Below the pieces are notes generated by a model, which was not told where the DNA came from, ran no database searches, and was given only the letters and a program-made list of their open reading frames with translations. Both the position numbers and the translations under genes were made by a program. DNA of 64,000 nucleotides from Halomonas sp. LR3S48. Its GTDB lineage: Bacteria > Pseudomonadota > Gammaproteobacteria > Pseudomonadales > Halomonadaceae. How positions within the stretch are numbered: the first letter of the stretch is position 1; every line of letters starts with the position of its first letter. The DNA lies in assembly GCF_025725665.1 (NCBI RefSeq), contig NZ_CP107009.1:3596001-3660000 (forward strand), given 5' to 3'. This document shows, piece after piece, positions 44,366-54,706 of this stretch.

Positions 44366-45853
44366 TCAGGCTCGCAGGTGCTTCTCGGAAACATCGAGAA
44401 TCTTCAGGGTGTTGGTTCCGCCGTGGGCGTTCATGTGGTCGCCCCGGGTCAGGATGACATGATCCCCGGGCTCGGCAATCCCCTTCTCCACCAGCAGCGA
44501 AAGCGCGCGGTCGTTGAGTTCGCCGGCGGCCATCGCGGTGGTGTCGAACGGCAGCGAGACCACGCCGCGGTAGAGCGCCATGCGGCGCTGGGCGATGGGG
44601 CTGTGGGCCAGCCCGACGATGGGCAGCCCCGAGCGGATGCGCGAGGCGATCAGCGGGGTGTAGCCGGTCGAGGTCATGCAGGCGATGGCGGCCACCCCGG
44701 TGAGGTGGTTGGCGGCGTACATGGCCGACAGCGCGATGGTCTCGTCGATGCGCGAGAAGCCCTCGTGGATGCGGTGGCCCGACTCCTGGGCGATGCGCTC
44801 GCGCTCGGCGCCGAGGCACACCCGGCGCATCGCTTCCAGCGTCTCCACCGGGTAGTCGCCGGCGGCGGTCTCGGCCGAGAGCATCACCGCGTCGGTGCCG
44901 TCGAGCACGGCGTTGGCGACGTCGAACACCTCGGCGCGGGTGGGCAGCGGCGAGCCGATCATCGACTCCATCATCTGCGTCGCGGTGATCACCGCGCGGT
45001 TGAGCGTGCGGGCGCGCTTGATGATGCGCTTCTGCATGCCGATCAGCTTCTCGTCGCCGATCTCCACGCCGAGGTCGCCGCGCGCCACCATCACCGCCTC
45101 GGAGGCCTCGATGATGCCGTCGAGGGTGGCGTCGTCGGCCACCGCCTCGGCGCGCTCGAGCTTGGCCACCAGGCCGATCTCGCGGCCGGCGTCGCCGAGC
45201 AGGCGACGCGCCTCAAACATGTCCTCGGCGTGGCGCGGGAAGGAGACGGCGAGGTAGTCCACGCCGATCTCGATGGCGGTCTGCAGGTCGGCCTTGTCCT
45301 TGTCGGTGAGCGCCGGGGCCGAGAGCCCGCCGCCCTGCTTGTTGATGCCCTTGTTGTTGGAGAGCTTGCCGCCGGTGACCACGGTGGTGTGGACCTGCTG
45401 GCCCTCGACCCGGGTGACGTCGAGCACCAGGCGGCCATCGTCGAGCAGCAGGCGGTCGCCGGCGGTGACGTCGTCGGCCAGCTGGGTGTACTCGCAGCCG
45501 ACGCGGCTGGCGTCGCCGGCCTCGGTGTCCATGGCCATGTCGAGGACGAAGGGCTGGCCCTCGGCGAGCACCACCGCGCCCTCCTTGAAGCGGGCGATGC
45601 GGATCTTGGGCCCCTGCAGGTCACCCAGGGCGGCGACGCTGCGCCCCAGACGGTCGGCGATCTCGCGCACGGCGACCAGCCGGCGGCGGTGGTCGGCGGC
45701 GCTGCCGTGGGAGAAGTTGAGGCGCACCACGTCGACGCCGGTGCGGATCATCGCCTCCAGCACGCCCTCGCGATCGCTGGCCGGGCCCAGGGTGGCGACG
45801 ATCTTGGTGCGGCGGATGGGGTCGTGAATGGGAGCATGGGGCGGAAGCGTCAT
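44366..45853 (-). CDS. pyk: Pyruvate kinase
   Basis: A 495-residue pyruvate kinase. Motifs: [20 protein letters not shown], the catalytic [11 protein letters not shown], the ADP/metal region [12 protein letters not shown] and TATQMMESM. It lacks no recognised domain: barrel, B domain and C-terminal allosteric domain are all present. Its ATG overlaps the glycerate kinase stop (ATGA). In this operon type it completes glyoxylate to pyruvate conversion, being fed by 2-phosphoglycerate via enolase. Confidence 0.93.
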   Translation of the reverse strand: MTLPPHAPIHDPIRRTKIVATLGPASDREGVLEAMIRTGVDVVRLNFSHGSAADHRRRLVAVREIADRLGRSVAALGDLQGPKIRIARFKEGAVVLAEGQPFVLDMAMDTEAGDASRVGCEYTQLADDVTAGDRLLLDDGRLVLDVTRVEGQQVHTTVVTGGKLSNNKGINKQGGGLSAPALTDKDKADLQTAIEIGVDYLAVSFPRHAEDMFEARRLLGDAGREIGLVAKLERAEAVADDATLDGIIEASEAVMVARGDLGVEIGDEKLIGMQKRIIKRARTLNRAVITATQMMESMIGSPLPTRAEVFDVANAVLDGTDAVMLSAETAAGDYPVETLEAMRRVCLGAERERIAQESGHRIHEGFSRIDETIALSAMYAANHLTGVAAIACMTSTGYTPLIASRIRSGLPIVGLAHSPIAQRRMALYRGVVSLPFDTTAMAAGELNDRALSLLVEKGIAEPGDHVILTRGDHMNAHGGTNTLKILDVSEKHLRA

Positions 45854-47154
45854 GGTGTCCTCGGCAAGACCAGGATGGCACGGAAGTCGTTGACGTTGGT
45901 ACGGGTCGGCCCGGTGACGATGAGCCGGTCCAACGCCTGAAAGAAAGTATACGCGTCGTTGCGTGACAGGTAATCGGCGGGATCGAGGCCGTGTTCCTTG
46001 GCGCGACTCCAGTCGTCGGGCGAGAACAGCGCGCCGGCATTGTCCTCGGAGCCATCGATGCCGTCGGTGTCGATGGCCAGGGCGTGAACTCCCGAGGCGC
46101 CTTCCAGCGCTTCGAACAGCCCCAGCAGGTACTCCACGTTGCGCCCGCCACGACCGTTGCCGCTCACGGTGACGCTGGTTTCACCGCCGGAAAGGATCAG
46201 CAGCGGCGAGGCGATCTCCTCGCGTGCCTCCAGGGCCATGCGCGCCTGGGCACGACCCAATTCGCGAGCCTCGCCCTCCAGGTCGTCGCCCAGCACGCGC
46301 ACCATTACCCCGGCCTCCTCCACCACGTTCCTGGCGGCTTCCAGGGCGTCGTGTGCACGCGCCAGGGTCACGCTGTCGTCACGCTCGAAGGCCGTGTCGT
46401 CGGGTGAGGGAGCGGACGTGTCCCGTTCAAGGTGTTGGCGTACGTGCGGCGGCACCTCGATGGCGTAGCGCTCGAGCACCGCCAAGGCATCGGCCGGGGT
46501 CGAGCGATCGGGCAGGGTCGGCCCCGAGGCGATCTGCGTGGCCACGTCGCCGGGAATATCGGAAATCAGCCAGGTTACGACCTGGGCCGGATGCGCCGCC
46601 GCGGCCAGGCGGCCGCCCTTGATCGCCGAGAGGTGGCGACGCACGGTATTCATCTGACCGATCGGCGCGCCGCAGCGCAGCAGTTCACGGTTGATCGCCT
46701 GCTTATCGGCAAGCGTGATGCCTTCCGCCGGCAGCGTCATCAAGGCCGAGCCGCCACCGGAGATCAGCGCGATGACTCGGTCCTCCTCGCCCAGATCCGC
46801 GACCGCCTCGAGCATGCGCTGGGCTGCCCTTTCGCCCAGGTCGTCGGGCATCGGGTGGGAAGCTTCGAGCACTTCGATCACGCTGCATGGCTCGCCATGG
46901 CCGTAGCGGGTGACCACCAGACCCGAGAGCGGCGCATCGGGACAGCGCGCCTGCCAGGCGCGCTCCAGCGCCGCGGCCATGGACGCTGCCGCCTTCCCTG
47001 CTCCCACCACGACGGTGCGCCCCGGCGGCGGGTCGGGCAGCAGGTTCGCTACCAGCGTGTCGGGATGCACGGCGGCGACGGCGATGTCGGCGAGGCGGCG
47101 CAGCCAGTCCGCCACGTCCAGCTCGGTATCGAAGGGAGGGAGTTCGGGAGTCAT
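45850..47154 (-). CDS. ttuD: Glycerate 2-kinase, TtuD/MOFRL type
   Basis: A 434-residue type-2 glycerate kinase (glycerate to 2-phosphoglycerate). The DUF4147 half has [13 protein letters not shown] and [10 protein letters not shown]; the MOFRL half has [12 protein letters not shown] and [19 protein letters not shown] 47154 follows GAGGTG. A strong terminator lies immediately upstream, so expression needs its own promoter or readthrough from glxR. Confidence 0.9.
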   Translation of the reverse strand: MTPELPPFDTELDVADWLRRLADIAVAAVHPDTLVANLLPDPPPGRTVVVGAGKAAASMAAALERAWQARCPDAPLSGLVVTRYGHGEPCSVIEVLEASHPMPDDLGERAAQRMLEAVADLGEEDRVIALISGGGSALMTLPAEGITLADKQAINRELLRCGAPIGQMNTVRRHLSAIKGGRLAAAAHPAQVVTWLISDIPGDVATQIASGPTLPDRSTPADALAVLERYAIEVPPHVRQHLERDTSAPSPDDTAFERDDSVTLARAHDALEAARNVVEEAGVMVRVLGDDLEGEARELGRAQARMALEAREEIASPLLILSGGETSVTVSGNGRGGRNVEYLLGLFEALEGASGVHALAIDTDGIDGSEDNAGALFSPDDWSRAKEHGLDPADYLSRNDAYTFFQALDRLIVTGPTRTNVNDFRAILVLPRTP

Positions 47155-47209
47155 CTTGGGCACACCTCGCAGGGCGACAGGCTTCGACGGTAACAGCCGG
47201 GAAGGTGAG

Positions 47210-47258
47210 AAAAAAGCCCGACGGCGGGCGGGGTCCAGCCGGGGATCCCGCCGCCGGG
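47210..47258 (-). terminator. Rho-independent terminator after glxR
   Basis: A GC-rich stem (12 pairs with one mismatch, CCCG.CGGCGGG against CCCGCCG.CGGG) is followed on the minus strand by six T. It lies between glxR and glycerate kinase and can stop or attenuate the gcl-hyi-glxR message. Confidence 0.75.
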
Positions 47259-47376
47259 TAAAAGCCACACAAGTGCGGCTTGATGGTGGACGACGACCCG
47301 ACGCCCACCTGGAGGGAAATATCGGCTCAGCGTCTGCGCGACCGGCAGGCCGAATGAAGCCTCCTTCGTACGCGAA

Positions 47377-48261
47377 TCAATTACCCACTTCGTGGTCGGC
47401 CAGTGCCTCCAGCGCGCGCAGGATGCCAGCATGATCCCACTCCCCGCCGCCATGCGCGGCGCAGGCCTGGAACAGCTGCTGGGCGTTGGCGGTACCGGGC
47501 AGCGCCAGGTTGAGGCTGCGCGCCCCTTCCAGCGCCAGGTTGAGGTCCTTCTGGTGCAGCTTGATCTTGAACCCCGGGTCGAAGGTACGCTTGATCATGC
47601 GCTCGCCGTGCACGTCGAGGATCTTCGACTGGGCCAGGCCGCCGAGCAGCGATTCGCGCACCTTGGCCACATCGGCGCCCGCCCTGGAGGCAAACAGCAG
47701 GCCTTCGGCCACCGCCTCGATGGTCAGTGCGACGACGATCTGGTTGGCCACCTTGCAGGTCTGGCCGGCGCCATGACCGCCGATGTGGGTGATTGTCTTG
47801 CCCATTACCTCGAGGATCGGCCTGGCACGGGAGAAGCCCTCTTCGGTGGCCCCCACCATGATGGTCAGCGCCGCGTTGATGGCACCGCCCTCGCCGCCGG
47901 AAACCGGCGCGTCGACATATTCGCCGCCGGCCTCATGGATACGCTTGGCGAAGCCCTGGGTGGCGATGGGGGCGATGGAACTCATGTCGATGACCAGGGT
48001 ACCCGGCTTGAGTCCCTCGATGACGCCGCCCTCGCCGAACAGCACCTGCTCGACGTCGGGGGTGTCCGGCACCATGGTGATGACCACCTCGGCCTGCTCG
48101 GCCACGGCGCGAGGGCTGTCGAGTTCGGTCATGCCCTTCTCGGCCAGGGTGGCATCCAGGGTGCCGCGCTTGACGGTGACGAGTTCGTGGCCGGCATCCA
48201 GCAGATGCCCCGCCATGGGGCGGCCCATGATGCCAAGGCCAATGAATCCGATCTTGCTCAT
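47377..48261 (-). CDS. glxR: 2-hydroxy-3-oxopropionate reductase
   Basis: A 294-residue beta-hydroxyacid dehydrogenase reducing tartronate semialdehyde to glycerate with NAD(P)H. It has IGFIGLGIMGRPMAGHLLDAGH (shown here only as a nucleotide-binding N-terminus), DAPVSGGEGGA and the catalytic Lys in GQTCKVANQI. It follows hydroxypyruvate isomerase on the same strand after 168 bases. An AAAGGAG ribosome site precedes the ATG. Confidence 0.92.
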   Translation of the reverse strand: MSKIGFIGLGIMGRPMAGHLLDAGHELVTVKRGTLDATLAEKGMTELDSPRAVAEQAEVVITMVPDTPDVEQVLFGEGGVIEGLKPGTLVIDMSSIAPIATQGFAKRIHEAGGEYVDAPVSGGEGGAINAALTIMVGATEEGFSRARPILEVMGKTITHIGGHGAGQTCKVANQIVVALTIEAVAEGLLFASRAGADVAKVRESLLGGLAQSKILDVHGERMIKRTFDPGFKIKLHQKDLNLALEGARSLNLALPGTANAQQLFQACAAHGGGEWDHAGILRALEALADHEVGN

Positions 48262-48429
48262 GATGCTTCTCCTTTCAGCTTGTCTTTGTGATCGTTGTCA
48301 AACGTTCTGAAACGCGTCGTGAGCGAAGGCAGGTCGGCCGCCGCCGGCGCGCAGCAACCGGAGTTGACTGGGTGCTCAATGAGGATTGCGAGCACCGCCG
48401 GCGGCCGAGATGCCGAGCGCAACAGCGTT

Positions 48430-49200
48430 TCACCGATCGAGCCAGCCCAGACCTTCTCGAGTTGTCGTGGCCGGCTTGTACTCGCAGCCGATCCAACCGT
48501 CGTAGCCCAGCCGGTCGAGGTGGGCGAACAGGAACGGGTAATTGATCTCCCCGGTGCCCGGCTCGTGGCGGCCGGGGTTGTCGGCCAGCTGCACGTGGGC
48601 GATACGATCCAGGTGCTTCTCGATGGTCGGTGCCAGGTCGCCCTCCATGATCTGCATATGATAGATGTCGTACTGCAGCTTGAGATTGTCGCTGCCCACC
48701 TCGTCGAAGATCGCCAGGGCCTGTTCGGTGCGGTTGAGGAAGAAGCCCGGAATGTCGCGGGTGTTGATCGGCTCGGCCAGCAGCAGGATGCCGGCGGCCT
48801 CGAGCTTCTCCGCAGCGTAGTGCAGGTTCTCCACCAGGGTGCGTCGCGCCTGCTCCAGGCTCACGCCCTGGGGCTGGATGCCGGCCAGGCAGTTGACCTG
48901 CTTGCAGCCGAGCACGGTGGCGTAGTCGATGGCCTTCTCGACGCCGGCGCGGAACTCCTCGACGCGATCCGGATGACAGGCGATGCCGCGCTCACCGGCG
49001 CCCCAGTCGCCGGCCGGCAGGTTGTGCAGCACCTGCGTCAGGCCGTGCTCGTCGAGCCGCGCCTTGATTTCGACGGCGGAATAATCGTAAGGAAAGAGGT
49101 ATTCGACGCCCTTGAAGCCCGCATCGGCGGCGGCCTTGAAACGGTCGAGGAACTCCTCCTCGGTGAACAGCATGCTGAGGTTGGCGGCAAACTTGGGCAT
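48430..49200 (-). CDS. hyi: Hydroxypyruvate isomerase
   Basis: A 256-residue TIM-barrel enzyme that interconverts hydroxypyruvate and tartronate semialdehyde. Metal-site motifs: LLAEPINTRDIPGFF, LKLQYDIYHMQIMEGD, HVQLADNPGRHEPGTGEI. It is 78 bases downstream of gcl. The 168-base gap to glxR contains a GC-rich imperfect inverted repeat (TCGGCCGCCG facing CGGCGGCCGA) without a T tract. Confidence 0.92.
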   Translation of the reverse strand: MPKFAANLSMLFTEEEFLDRFKAAADAGFKGVEYLFPYDYSAVEIKARLDEHGLTQVLHNLPAGDWGAGERGIACHPDRVEEFRAGVEKAIDYATVLGCKQVNCLAGIQPQGVSLEQARRTLVENLHYAAEKLEAAGILLLAEPINTRDIPGFFLNRTEQALAIFDEVGSDNLKLQYDIYHMQIMEGDLAPTIEKHLDRIAHVQLADNPGRHEPGTGEINYPFLFAHLDRLGYDGWIGCEYKPATTTREGLGWLDR

Positions 49201-49277
49201 TTGGGTCTCCCTCTATCTGTGTTGTCGATATATGACGGCGCTGCGCCATCGTCCCCGCAATGACGCAGCGCAGTGTG

Positions 49278-51053
49278 CTACGTGAGAGCCGCGATCGAGG
49301 TCGGCGCATCCGCGCTGTTCTCGGCGAGCGCCTCGAATTCGTTGATGCCGTCGAGGTCGGTGCCCATGGCGATGTTGGTCACCCGCTCGAGGATGATTTC
49401 CACCACCACCGGGACCCGGTGTTCGCGCATCAGGGCTTTCGCCTCCTCGAGTGCCGGGGCAATCCGGTCGGGCTGGGTCACGCGCAGCGCCTTGCAGCCG
49501 AGCCCTTCCACCACCGAGACGTGATCGACGCCGTAGTCGTTGATCTCGGGGCAGTTGACGTTCTCGAACGAGAGCTGCACGCAGTAGTCCATGTCGAAGC
49601 CGCGCTGGGCCTGGCGAATCAGTCCCAGGTAGGAGTTGTTCACCAGCACGTGGATGTAGGGCAGCTTGAACTGGGCGCCGGCGGCGAGCTCCTCGACCAT
49701 GAACTGGAAGTCGTAGTCGCCCGAAAGCGCCACCACTTCGGCTTCCGGGTCGGCCTTGCACACGCCAAGCGCGGCGGGAATGGTCCAGCCCAGCGGGCCC
49801 GCCTGGCCACAGTTGATCCAGTGGCGCGGCTTGTACACGTGCAGGAACTGGGCACCGGCAATCTGCGACAGGCCGATGGTGCTGACGTAGCGAGTGTTCT
49901 TGCCGAAGACCTTGTTCATCTCCTCGTAGACCCGCTGCGGTTTCACCGGCACGTCGTCGAAGTGGGTCTTGCGCAGCAGGGTGCGCTTGCGTTCCTGACA
50001 GGACTCGGCCCAGGCGCTGCGATCCTTGAGCGTGCCCGCTGCCTTCCGCTCACGTGCCAGCTCGACGAACAGCTCGAGGGCTGCCTTGGCGTCGGAAACG
50101 ATGCCGTAGTCGGGGCCGAAGATGCGCCCGATCTGGGTCGGCTCGATGTCGACGTGGACGAACTTTCGCCCCTTGGTATAGGTCTCGAGGTTGCCCGTGT
50201 GGCGGTTGGCCCAGCGATTGCCGATGCCCATCACGAAGTCGGACTCGAGCAGGGTGGCGTTGCCGTAGCGGTGCGAGGTCTGCAACCCCACCATGCCGGC
50301 CATCAGCGGGTGGTCGTCGGCGATGCTGCCCCAGCCCATCAGCGTGGGGATGACCGGCACGCCGGTGAGCTCGGCGAACTCGACCAGCAGCTCGCTGGCG
50401 TCGGCGTTGATGATGCCGCCGCCGGCGACCAGCAGCGGGCGCTCGGCTTCGTCGAGCATGGCCATGGCCTTCTCGACCTGGGCGCGCGAGGCGCTGGGCT
50501 TGTAGGCCGGCAGCGGCTCGTAGGTGTCGGGGTCGAACTCGATCTCGCTCAACTGCACGTCGATCGGCAGGTCGATCAGCACCGGTCCCGGGCGCGAAGA
50601 GCGCATCAACTGGAAGGCCTGCTGGAAGGCGCGCGGCACCTGAGCCGGCTCCAGCACGGTGACCGCCCACTTGGTCACCGGCCCGGCGATGGCCTGGATG
50701 TCGACTGCCTGGAAGTCCTCCTTGTGCAGCTTGGCGCGCGGCGCCTGGCCGGTGATGCACAAAATCGGGATGGAGTCTGCGCTGGCCGAGTAGAGGCCGG
50801 TGATCATGTCGGTGCCGGCGGGGCCGGAGGTACCGATGCAGACGCCGATATTGCCGGCCTTGGTACGGGTATAGCCCTCGGCCATGTGCGAGGCCCCTTC
50901 GACGTGGCGGGCCAGCACGTGATCGACACCGCCGATCTTGCGCAGGGCGGCATAGAACGGATTGATGGCGGCGCCGGGCACGCCGAAGGCGATGTCGATG
51001 CCTTCCTTGCGGAGCACGTGAACGGCGGCCTCTGCTGCGGTCATTCGAGCCAT
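49278..51053 (-). CDS. gcl: Glyoxylate carboligase
   Basis: A 591-residue thiamine diphosphate enzyme joining two glyoxylates to tartronate semialdehyde with loss of carbon dioxide. The N-terminal [14 protein letters not shown] and [16 protein letters not shown] regions show Val where most ThDP enzymes have the catalytic Glu, a known trait of this enzyme. The ThDP motif is [16 protein letters not shown] 51053 follows GGAGGA. Upstream are two GAAAATATTTTC-type palindromes and TGTATACC. Confidence 0.94.
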   Translation of the reverse strand: MARMTAAEAAVHVLRKEGIDIAFGVPGAAINPFYAALRKIGGVDHVLARHVEGASHMAEGYTRTKAGNIGVCIGTSGPAGTDMITGLYSASADSIPILCITGQAPRAKLHKEDFQAVDIQAIAGPVTKWAVTVLEPAQVPRAFQQAFQLMRSSRPGPVLIDLPIDVQLSEIEFDPDTYEPLPAYKPSASRAQVEKAMAMLDEAERPLLVAGGGIINADASELLVEFAELTGVPVIPTLMGWGSIADDHPLMAGMVGLQTSHRYGNATLLESDFVMGIGNRWANRHTGNLETYTKGRKFVHVDIEPTQIGRIFGPDYGIVSDAKAALELFVELARERKAAGTLKDRSAWAESCQERKRTLLRKTHFDDVPVKPQRVYEEMNKVFGKNTRYVSTIGLSQIAGAQFLHVYKPRHWINCGQAGPLGWTIPAALGVCKADPEAEVVALSGDYDFQFMVEELAAGAQFKLPYIHVLVNNSYLGLIRQAQRGFDMDYCVQLSFENVNCPEINDYGVDHVSVVEGLGCKALRVTQPDRIAPALEEAKALMREHRVPVVVEIILERVTNIAMGTDLDGINEFEALAENSADAPTSIAALT

Positions 51054-51090
51054 GACGGTTCCTCCCGTGAGTGGCGACCAGATTGTTTTT

Positions 51091-51161
51091 GGAAAATATT
51101 TCTGTATACCGAGATTAGAAGCCGTTACGCGTTGCGTCAATATTTTATGGAAAATATTTTC
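51091..51161. promoter_or_regulatory. Twin palindromes and GTATAC site upstream of gcl
   Basis: GGAAAATATTTCT (51091-51103) and the perfect GAAAATATTTTC (51150-51161) are 58 bases apart centre to centre. TGTATACC lies at 51103-51110. The first pair looks like an IclR/AllR-type operator set; the second matches the GntR-type site seen elsewhere. Regulator assignments are inference. Confidence 0.5.
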
Positions 51162-51179
51162 ACGCAATTAACGGAAGAC

Positions 51180-51209
51180 AAAAAAGCCAAGCTGAATTAG
51201 CAGCTTGGC
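51180..51209 (-). terminator. Rho-independent terminator after the hydantoinase operon
   Basis: GCCAAGCTG (51186-51194) pairs perfectly with CAGCTTGGC (51201-51209), loop of 6, followed on the minus strand by six T. It ends the dctP-dctQ-dctM-hydantoinase transcript. Confidence 0.85.
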
Positions 51210-51284
51210 CTAACGAAAAAACTCACTAGCCGGCTAAGAGAGGCCCATGGAGCGGAGCGATGCCCGTTACCGATGGCAACTGAA

Positions 51285-52715
51285 TCAGAACCCCTTGGCC
51301 GAGCCGCGAGGCCTGGCGGGCTGCGGCTTGTCGCACTTGAGGAAGCGGCCGTGCCCCGCGTCCACCATGGGTTCGCCGCCACGCGACACCACTCGGCCCC
51401 GGCACAGGGTCAGCACCGGCCGGCCGGTGAGCTCCACCCCCTCATAAGGGGTGTAATCCACTGCGTGGTGCAAGGCTTCGTTGCGCACCGTCATCTTCGC
51501 TTCGCTGTCCCACAGGGTCAGGTCGGCATCGCTGCCGATGGCGATGGTGCCCTTGCGCGGGTAGAGACCGTAGATCTTGGCCGGGTTGGTGGCGGTGAGC
51601 GCCACGAAGCGGGTGGCGTCGATGCGCTGCTTGACGACCCCCTCCGAGAACAGGATCGCGAGGCGCGTTTCCAGGCCCGGTATGCCGTTGGGAACGTGGT
51701 GGAAGGCGGCATCCTCCCCATGCAGTTTCTTGCCCTTTGGGTCGTCGTAGCGAAAGGGGGCGTGATCGGAGGAGAAGACCTGGAAGACCCCGTTTTCCAG
51801 CGCCTGCCAGACCGCCTCCTGCGCCTTCTCGTCCCGCGGTGGCGGGCTGCACACGCACTTGGCCCCCTCGAAGCCTTCCTGGTCCAGGTCGGCGGCGGTC
51901 AGCATCAGGTACTGGGGACATGTCTCGCCATAGACCCGCAGGCCGCGCCCCTGGGCCCAGCGGATCTGCTCGATGGCCTCGGGGCCGGAGACGTGAACGA
52001 TCAGGATCGGTACGTCGATCAGCTCGGCCAGGGAAATGGCGCGGTGGGTCGCCTCGCGCTCTGCGATCGCCGAGTGGGCCTCGCTATGGAAGTACGGCGC
52101 CGTCTTGCCCTGGGCCTCGAGCAGTTCGGTCAGGTAGGCGATGCAGTCGGCGTTCTCCGCATGCACCATCACCATGCCGCCCTCGCGACGCGCCATGGCC
52201 AGCACCTCGAGCACCTCGCGATCGTTGAGCTTGAGGTCGTCGTAGGTCAGGTAGATCTTGAACGAGCTGTAGCCCTCCTGGATCAGGGCCGGCAGCTCCT
52301 CCTTGAGCACCGTCTCGGTAGGGTCGGTCACGATCATGTGGAAGGCGTAGTCCACCATCGCCTTGCCCTCGCTGCGACGGTGATAGTCCTCTACCGCGGC
52401 GCGCAGGCTCTGGCCCTTCTGCTGCGCGGCGAAGGGAATCACCGTGGTGGTGCCGCCGCATGCCGCCGAGCGGGTGCCGGTCAGGAAGTCGTCGGCCATC
52501 ACCGCGCCGTCGCCGAGGGGCTGGTCCAGGTGGCAATGGGCATCGATGCCCCCCGGCATCACCCACAGCCTCTGGGCGTCGATGACCTCGCCGGCCCCCT
52601 CCAGGCCCTGCCCCAGGGCGACGATGCGCCCGTCCTTGATGCCGATATCGGCGTCGTAGCTGTCGGCCGCCGTGATGATGCGGCCGTTCTTGATCAGGGT
52701 ATCGAAGCGTGTCAT
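51285..52715 (-). CDS. Dihydropyrimidinase / D-hydantoinase
   Basis: A 476-residue cyclic amidohydrolase. The metal-binding start MPGGIDAHCHLDQPLG, carboxylated-Lys segment SSFKIYLTYDDL, and VFSSDHAPFRYDD are diagnostic. It opens dihydropyrimidine or 5-substituted hydantoin rings; the neighbouring racemase genes favour hydantoins or allantoin-like ureides. It is 27 bases downstream of a TRAP large permease and ends that operon before a strong terminator. The leader has ACAACGACAA. Confidence 0.88.
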   Translation of the reverse strand: MTRFDTLIKNGRIITAADSYDADIGIKDGRIVALGQGLEGAGEVIDAQRLWVMPGGIDAHCHLDQPLGDGAVMADDFLTGTRSAACGGTTTVIPFAAQQKGQSLRAAVEDYHRRSEGKAMVDYAFHMIVTDPTETVLKEELPALIQEGYSSFKIYLTYDDLKLNDREVLEVLAMARREGGMVMVHAENADCIAYLTELLEAQGKTAPYFHSEAHSAIAEREATHRAISLAELIDVPILIVHVSGPEAIEQIRWAQGRGLRVYGETCPQYLMLTAADLDQEGFEGAKCVCSPPPRDEKAQEAVWQALENGVFQVFSSDHAPFRYDDPKGKKLHGEDAAFHHVPNGIPGLETRLAILFSEGVVKQRIDATRFVALTATNPAKIYGLYPRKGTIAIGSDADLTLWDSEAKMTVRNEALHHAVDYTPYEGVELTGRPVLTLCRGRVVSRGGEPMVDAGHGRFLKCDKPQPARPRGSAKGF

Positions 52716-52742
52716 GTCACCTACCTTGTCGTTGTCGCCGGG

Positions 52743-54044
52743 TCAGCCCATGGCTTCGGGAAGCCAGAGCACCAGGCCGGGCCAGAGAATGATCAGCAGC
52801 ACGAACAGCAGCATGATGGCCAGGAACGGCAGGCTGCCGACCATCACGTCGGTGATGGAGCCGCGCCCGCGCACGCCTTGGACCACGTAGAGGTTCATGC
52901 CGATGGGCGGAGTGATCAGCGAGATTTCCATCATCACCACGAGGAAGATGCCGAACCACACCGGGTCGAAGCCGAACTGGACGACCATGGGTACCACGAT
53001 CGGTACGGTGGCGATCATCATCGACAGGGTCTCGAGGAAGCAGCCCAGCACCAGGTAGAAGACCACCAGCGCCAGGATCAGCCCGAAGGGCGTGAGACCC
53101 AGGTCGGCCACCCAGCGGGTCAAGGTGGTGGGAATGCCCAGGATGCCGACGACGTAGTTGAGGAAGAAGGCCGCCACGATGATCAGCATGATCATGGCCG
53201 TGGTGCGAGCCATGGAGAGGAAGCACTCGTGCAGCATTCGGAAGGTCAGCTTGCGGTTCCAAGCCGCCAGGCCCAGCGCGGCGATCACCCCCAGGGCAGC
53301 CGCCTCGGTGGGCGTGGCCCAGCCGCTGTAGATACTGCCGATGACGATCGCGAAGACGAACGCCGGCGGCAGCAGGTCCACCAGCGAAGCCAGGCGCTCA
53401 CGCAGCGACACCCGCTCGGAAGCCTTCCCCACCACGCCGGGCCTCAGCAAGGCGAAGGCCATGATGGTGAGCATGAAGGCGCCCGCCAGCGCCAGCCCCG
53501 GCAGGATCCCGGCGATGAACAGCTTGCCGATCGAAGTATTGGTGATCGCGCCGTAGATGATCATGTTGATGCTCGGCGGGATCAGGATGCCGAGCGTCGC
53601 CCCGGCTGCCAGGGTACCCAACGCCAGCCGCTCGCTGTAGCCGCGCTCGGCGAAGGCCGGTAGCGCCACCGTACCGATGGTGGCAGCCGTCGCCACCGAG
53701 GAACCGGACATGGCGGCGAAGACCGAAGAGGCGCCGATATTGGTGTGCAGCAGGCCACCGGGCAGGCGATCGAGCCATACCGACAAGGCGCTGTACATGC
53801 GCTCGGTGATGCCGCTGCGCAGGAGCAGCTCACCGAGCAGGATGAACAGCGGAATGGCCGTCAGGATGAAGTCGTTGAGCGTTCCCCACAGCGTGTCGCC
53901 GAAGGAGAAGAGCAACGGCATGCTCAGATACATCAAGGTACCCAGGGTGGCGACGGTGAAGATCGCCACGGCGACGTGGATACCGACCGCCATCATGCCC
54001 AGCATGACGACAAAGCCGATCATTACCTCGAAGGCACCGATCAT
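52743..54044 (-). CDS. TRAP large permease DctM, hydantoinase operon
   Basis: A 433-residue membrane protein of about 12 helices, with PLFILLGELLLRSGI, AAMSGSSVATAATIG and PPSINMIIYGAIT motifs. It overlaps the dctQ gene by 4 bases. Its operon suggests import of a cyclic ureide or hydantoin for the downstream hydantoinase. Confidence 0.88.
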   Translation of the reverse strand: MIGAFEVMIGFVVMLGMMAVGIHVAVAIFTVATLGTLMYLSMPLLFSFGDTLWGTLNDFILTAIPLFILLGELLLRSGITERMYSALSVWLDRLPGGLLHTNIGASSVFAAMSGSSVATAATIGTVALPAFAERGYSERLALGTLAAGATLGILIPPSINMIIYGAITNTSIGKLFIAGILPGLALAGAFMLTIMAFALLRPGVVGKASERVSLRERLASLVDLLPPAFVFAIVIGSIYSGWATPTEAAALGVIAALGLAAWNRKLTFRMLHECFLSMARTTAMIMLIIVAAFFLNYVVGILGIPTTLTRWVADLGLTPFGLILALVVFYLVLGCFLETLSMMIATVPIVVPMVVQFGFDPVWFGIFLVVMMEISLITPPIGMNLYVVQGVRGRGSITDVMVGSLPFLAIMLLFVLLIILWPGLVLWLPEAMG

Positions 54045-54652
54045 GACGTGGCCCTCCCCGGTTCGGCGGTGATATCGCCGGCGTAATCCTTACGCGCCTC
54101 GCTCAGTTCGTCGTCGGTGGAGCGCGGGCCGTATTCCCGATCCAGTGCGGCCAGCTGGCCGGTGACCAGCAGGACCAGCGCGCGAAAGGCCAGCAGCAGG
54201 GTCAGCACACAGAACACCCCGAGCCCCGCCACCCACAGGCTCTGCGGAATCCACAGCGGCGTCTGCAGCGGCGTGCTGGCAAGACTGCCGAATTCCAGCG
54301 TCTCCTCGAGCGTCTCGACGGCGCGCCACAGCATGAAGGACGAGAAAGCCGCCAGCATTACCATCGCGACGACGTTGAGCGGCGCCTGCAGCAGCCGAGG
54401 CAAGCGGGTCAGCAGCACGTCGACGCGGGTGTGAGCGCGGTGCAACAGCGCGTAGGCAAAGCTGAACGAGACGCCGATGGCCAGCACGTAGCCACCGATT
54501 TCATCGACGCCTTGCAGGGAGTAGTGGAACAGCTTGCGTGCGATCACCTCGAAGGTGATCAACAGCGACAATCCGAGCGCGGCATAGCCGGCGGCAATCG
54601 CGGCGCCATGAGCCAGCCCACGGGCCAGACGATAAGGATGCGGTGTAACCAT
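54041..54652 (-). CDS. TRAP small permease DctQ, hydantoinase operon
   Basis: A 203-residue protein with four membrane helices (AALGLSLLITFEVIARKLF, LAIGVSFSFAYALLHRAHTRVDV and two more) and a hydrophilic C-terminal tail. ATG 54652 follows GGAG; the nine upstream codons are rejected. It is coupled to dctM. Confidence 0.84.
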   Translation of the reverse strand: MVTPHPYRLARGLAHGAAIAAGYAALGLSLLITFEVIARKLFHYSLQGVDEIGGYVLAIGVSFSFAYALLHRAHTRVDVLLTRLPRLLQAPLNVVAMVMLAAFSSFMLWRAVETLEETLEFGSLASTPLQTPLWIPQSLWVAGLGVFCVLTLLLAFRALVLLVTGQLAALDREYGPRSTDDELSEARKDYAGDITAEPGRATS

Positions 54653-54667
54653 CGCATTTCTCCATGT

Positions 54668-54696
54668 CGCCCCGGCCACCTCAGGCAGCCGGGGCG
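54668..54696 (-). terminator. Hairpin between TRAP receptor and small permease
   Basis: CGCCCCGGC pairs perfectly with GCCGGGGCG (9 pairs, 11-base loop) right after dctP. No T tract. It is in the same relative place as the hairpins at 31596 and 35273. Confidence 0.55.
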
Positions 54697-54706
54697 AGGC
54701 AGTGGC

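Noticed and set aside
48332..48412. GC-rich inverted repeat between hyi and glxR as a terminator
   Set aside because: Arms are imperfect, about 50 bases apart, with no T tract; it may be chance in GC-rich sequence.
49260..51200. A 646-codon plus-strand open frame
   Set aside because: Antisense shadow of gcl, which has all family motifs.
51273..53663. A 796-codon open frame on the plus strand
   Set aside because: It lies antisense to hydantoinase and dctM; the His/Gln/Asp-rich composition is typical of the reverse complement of GC-rich genes.
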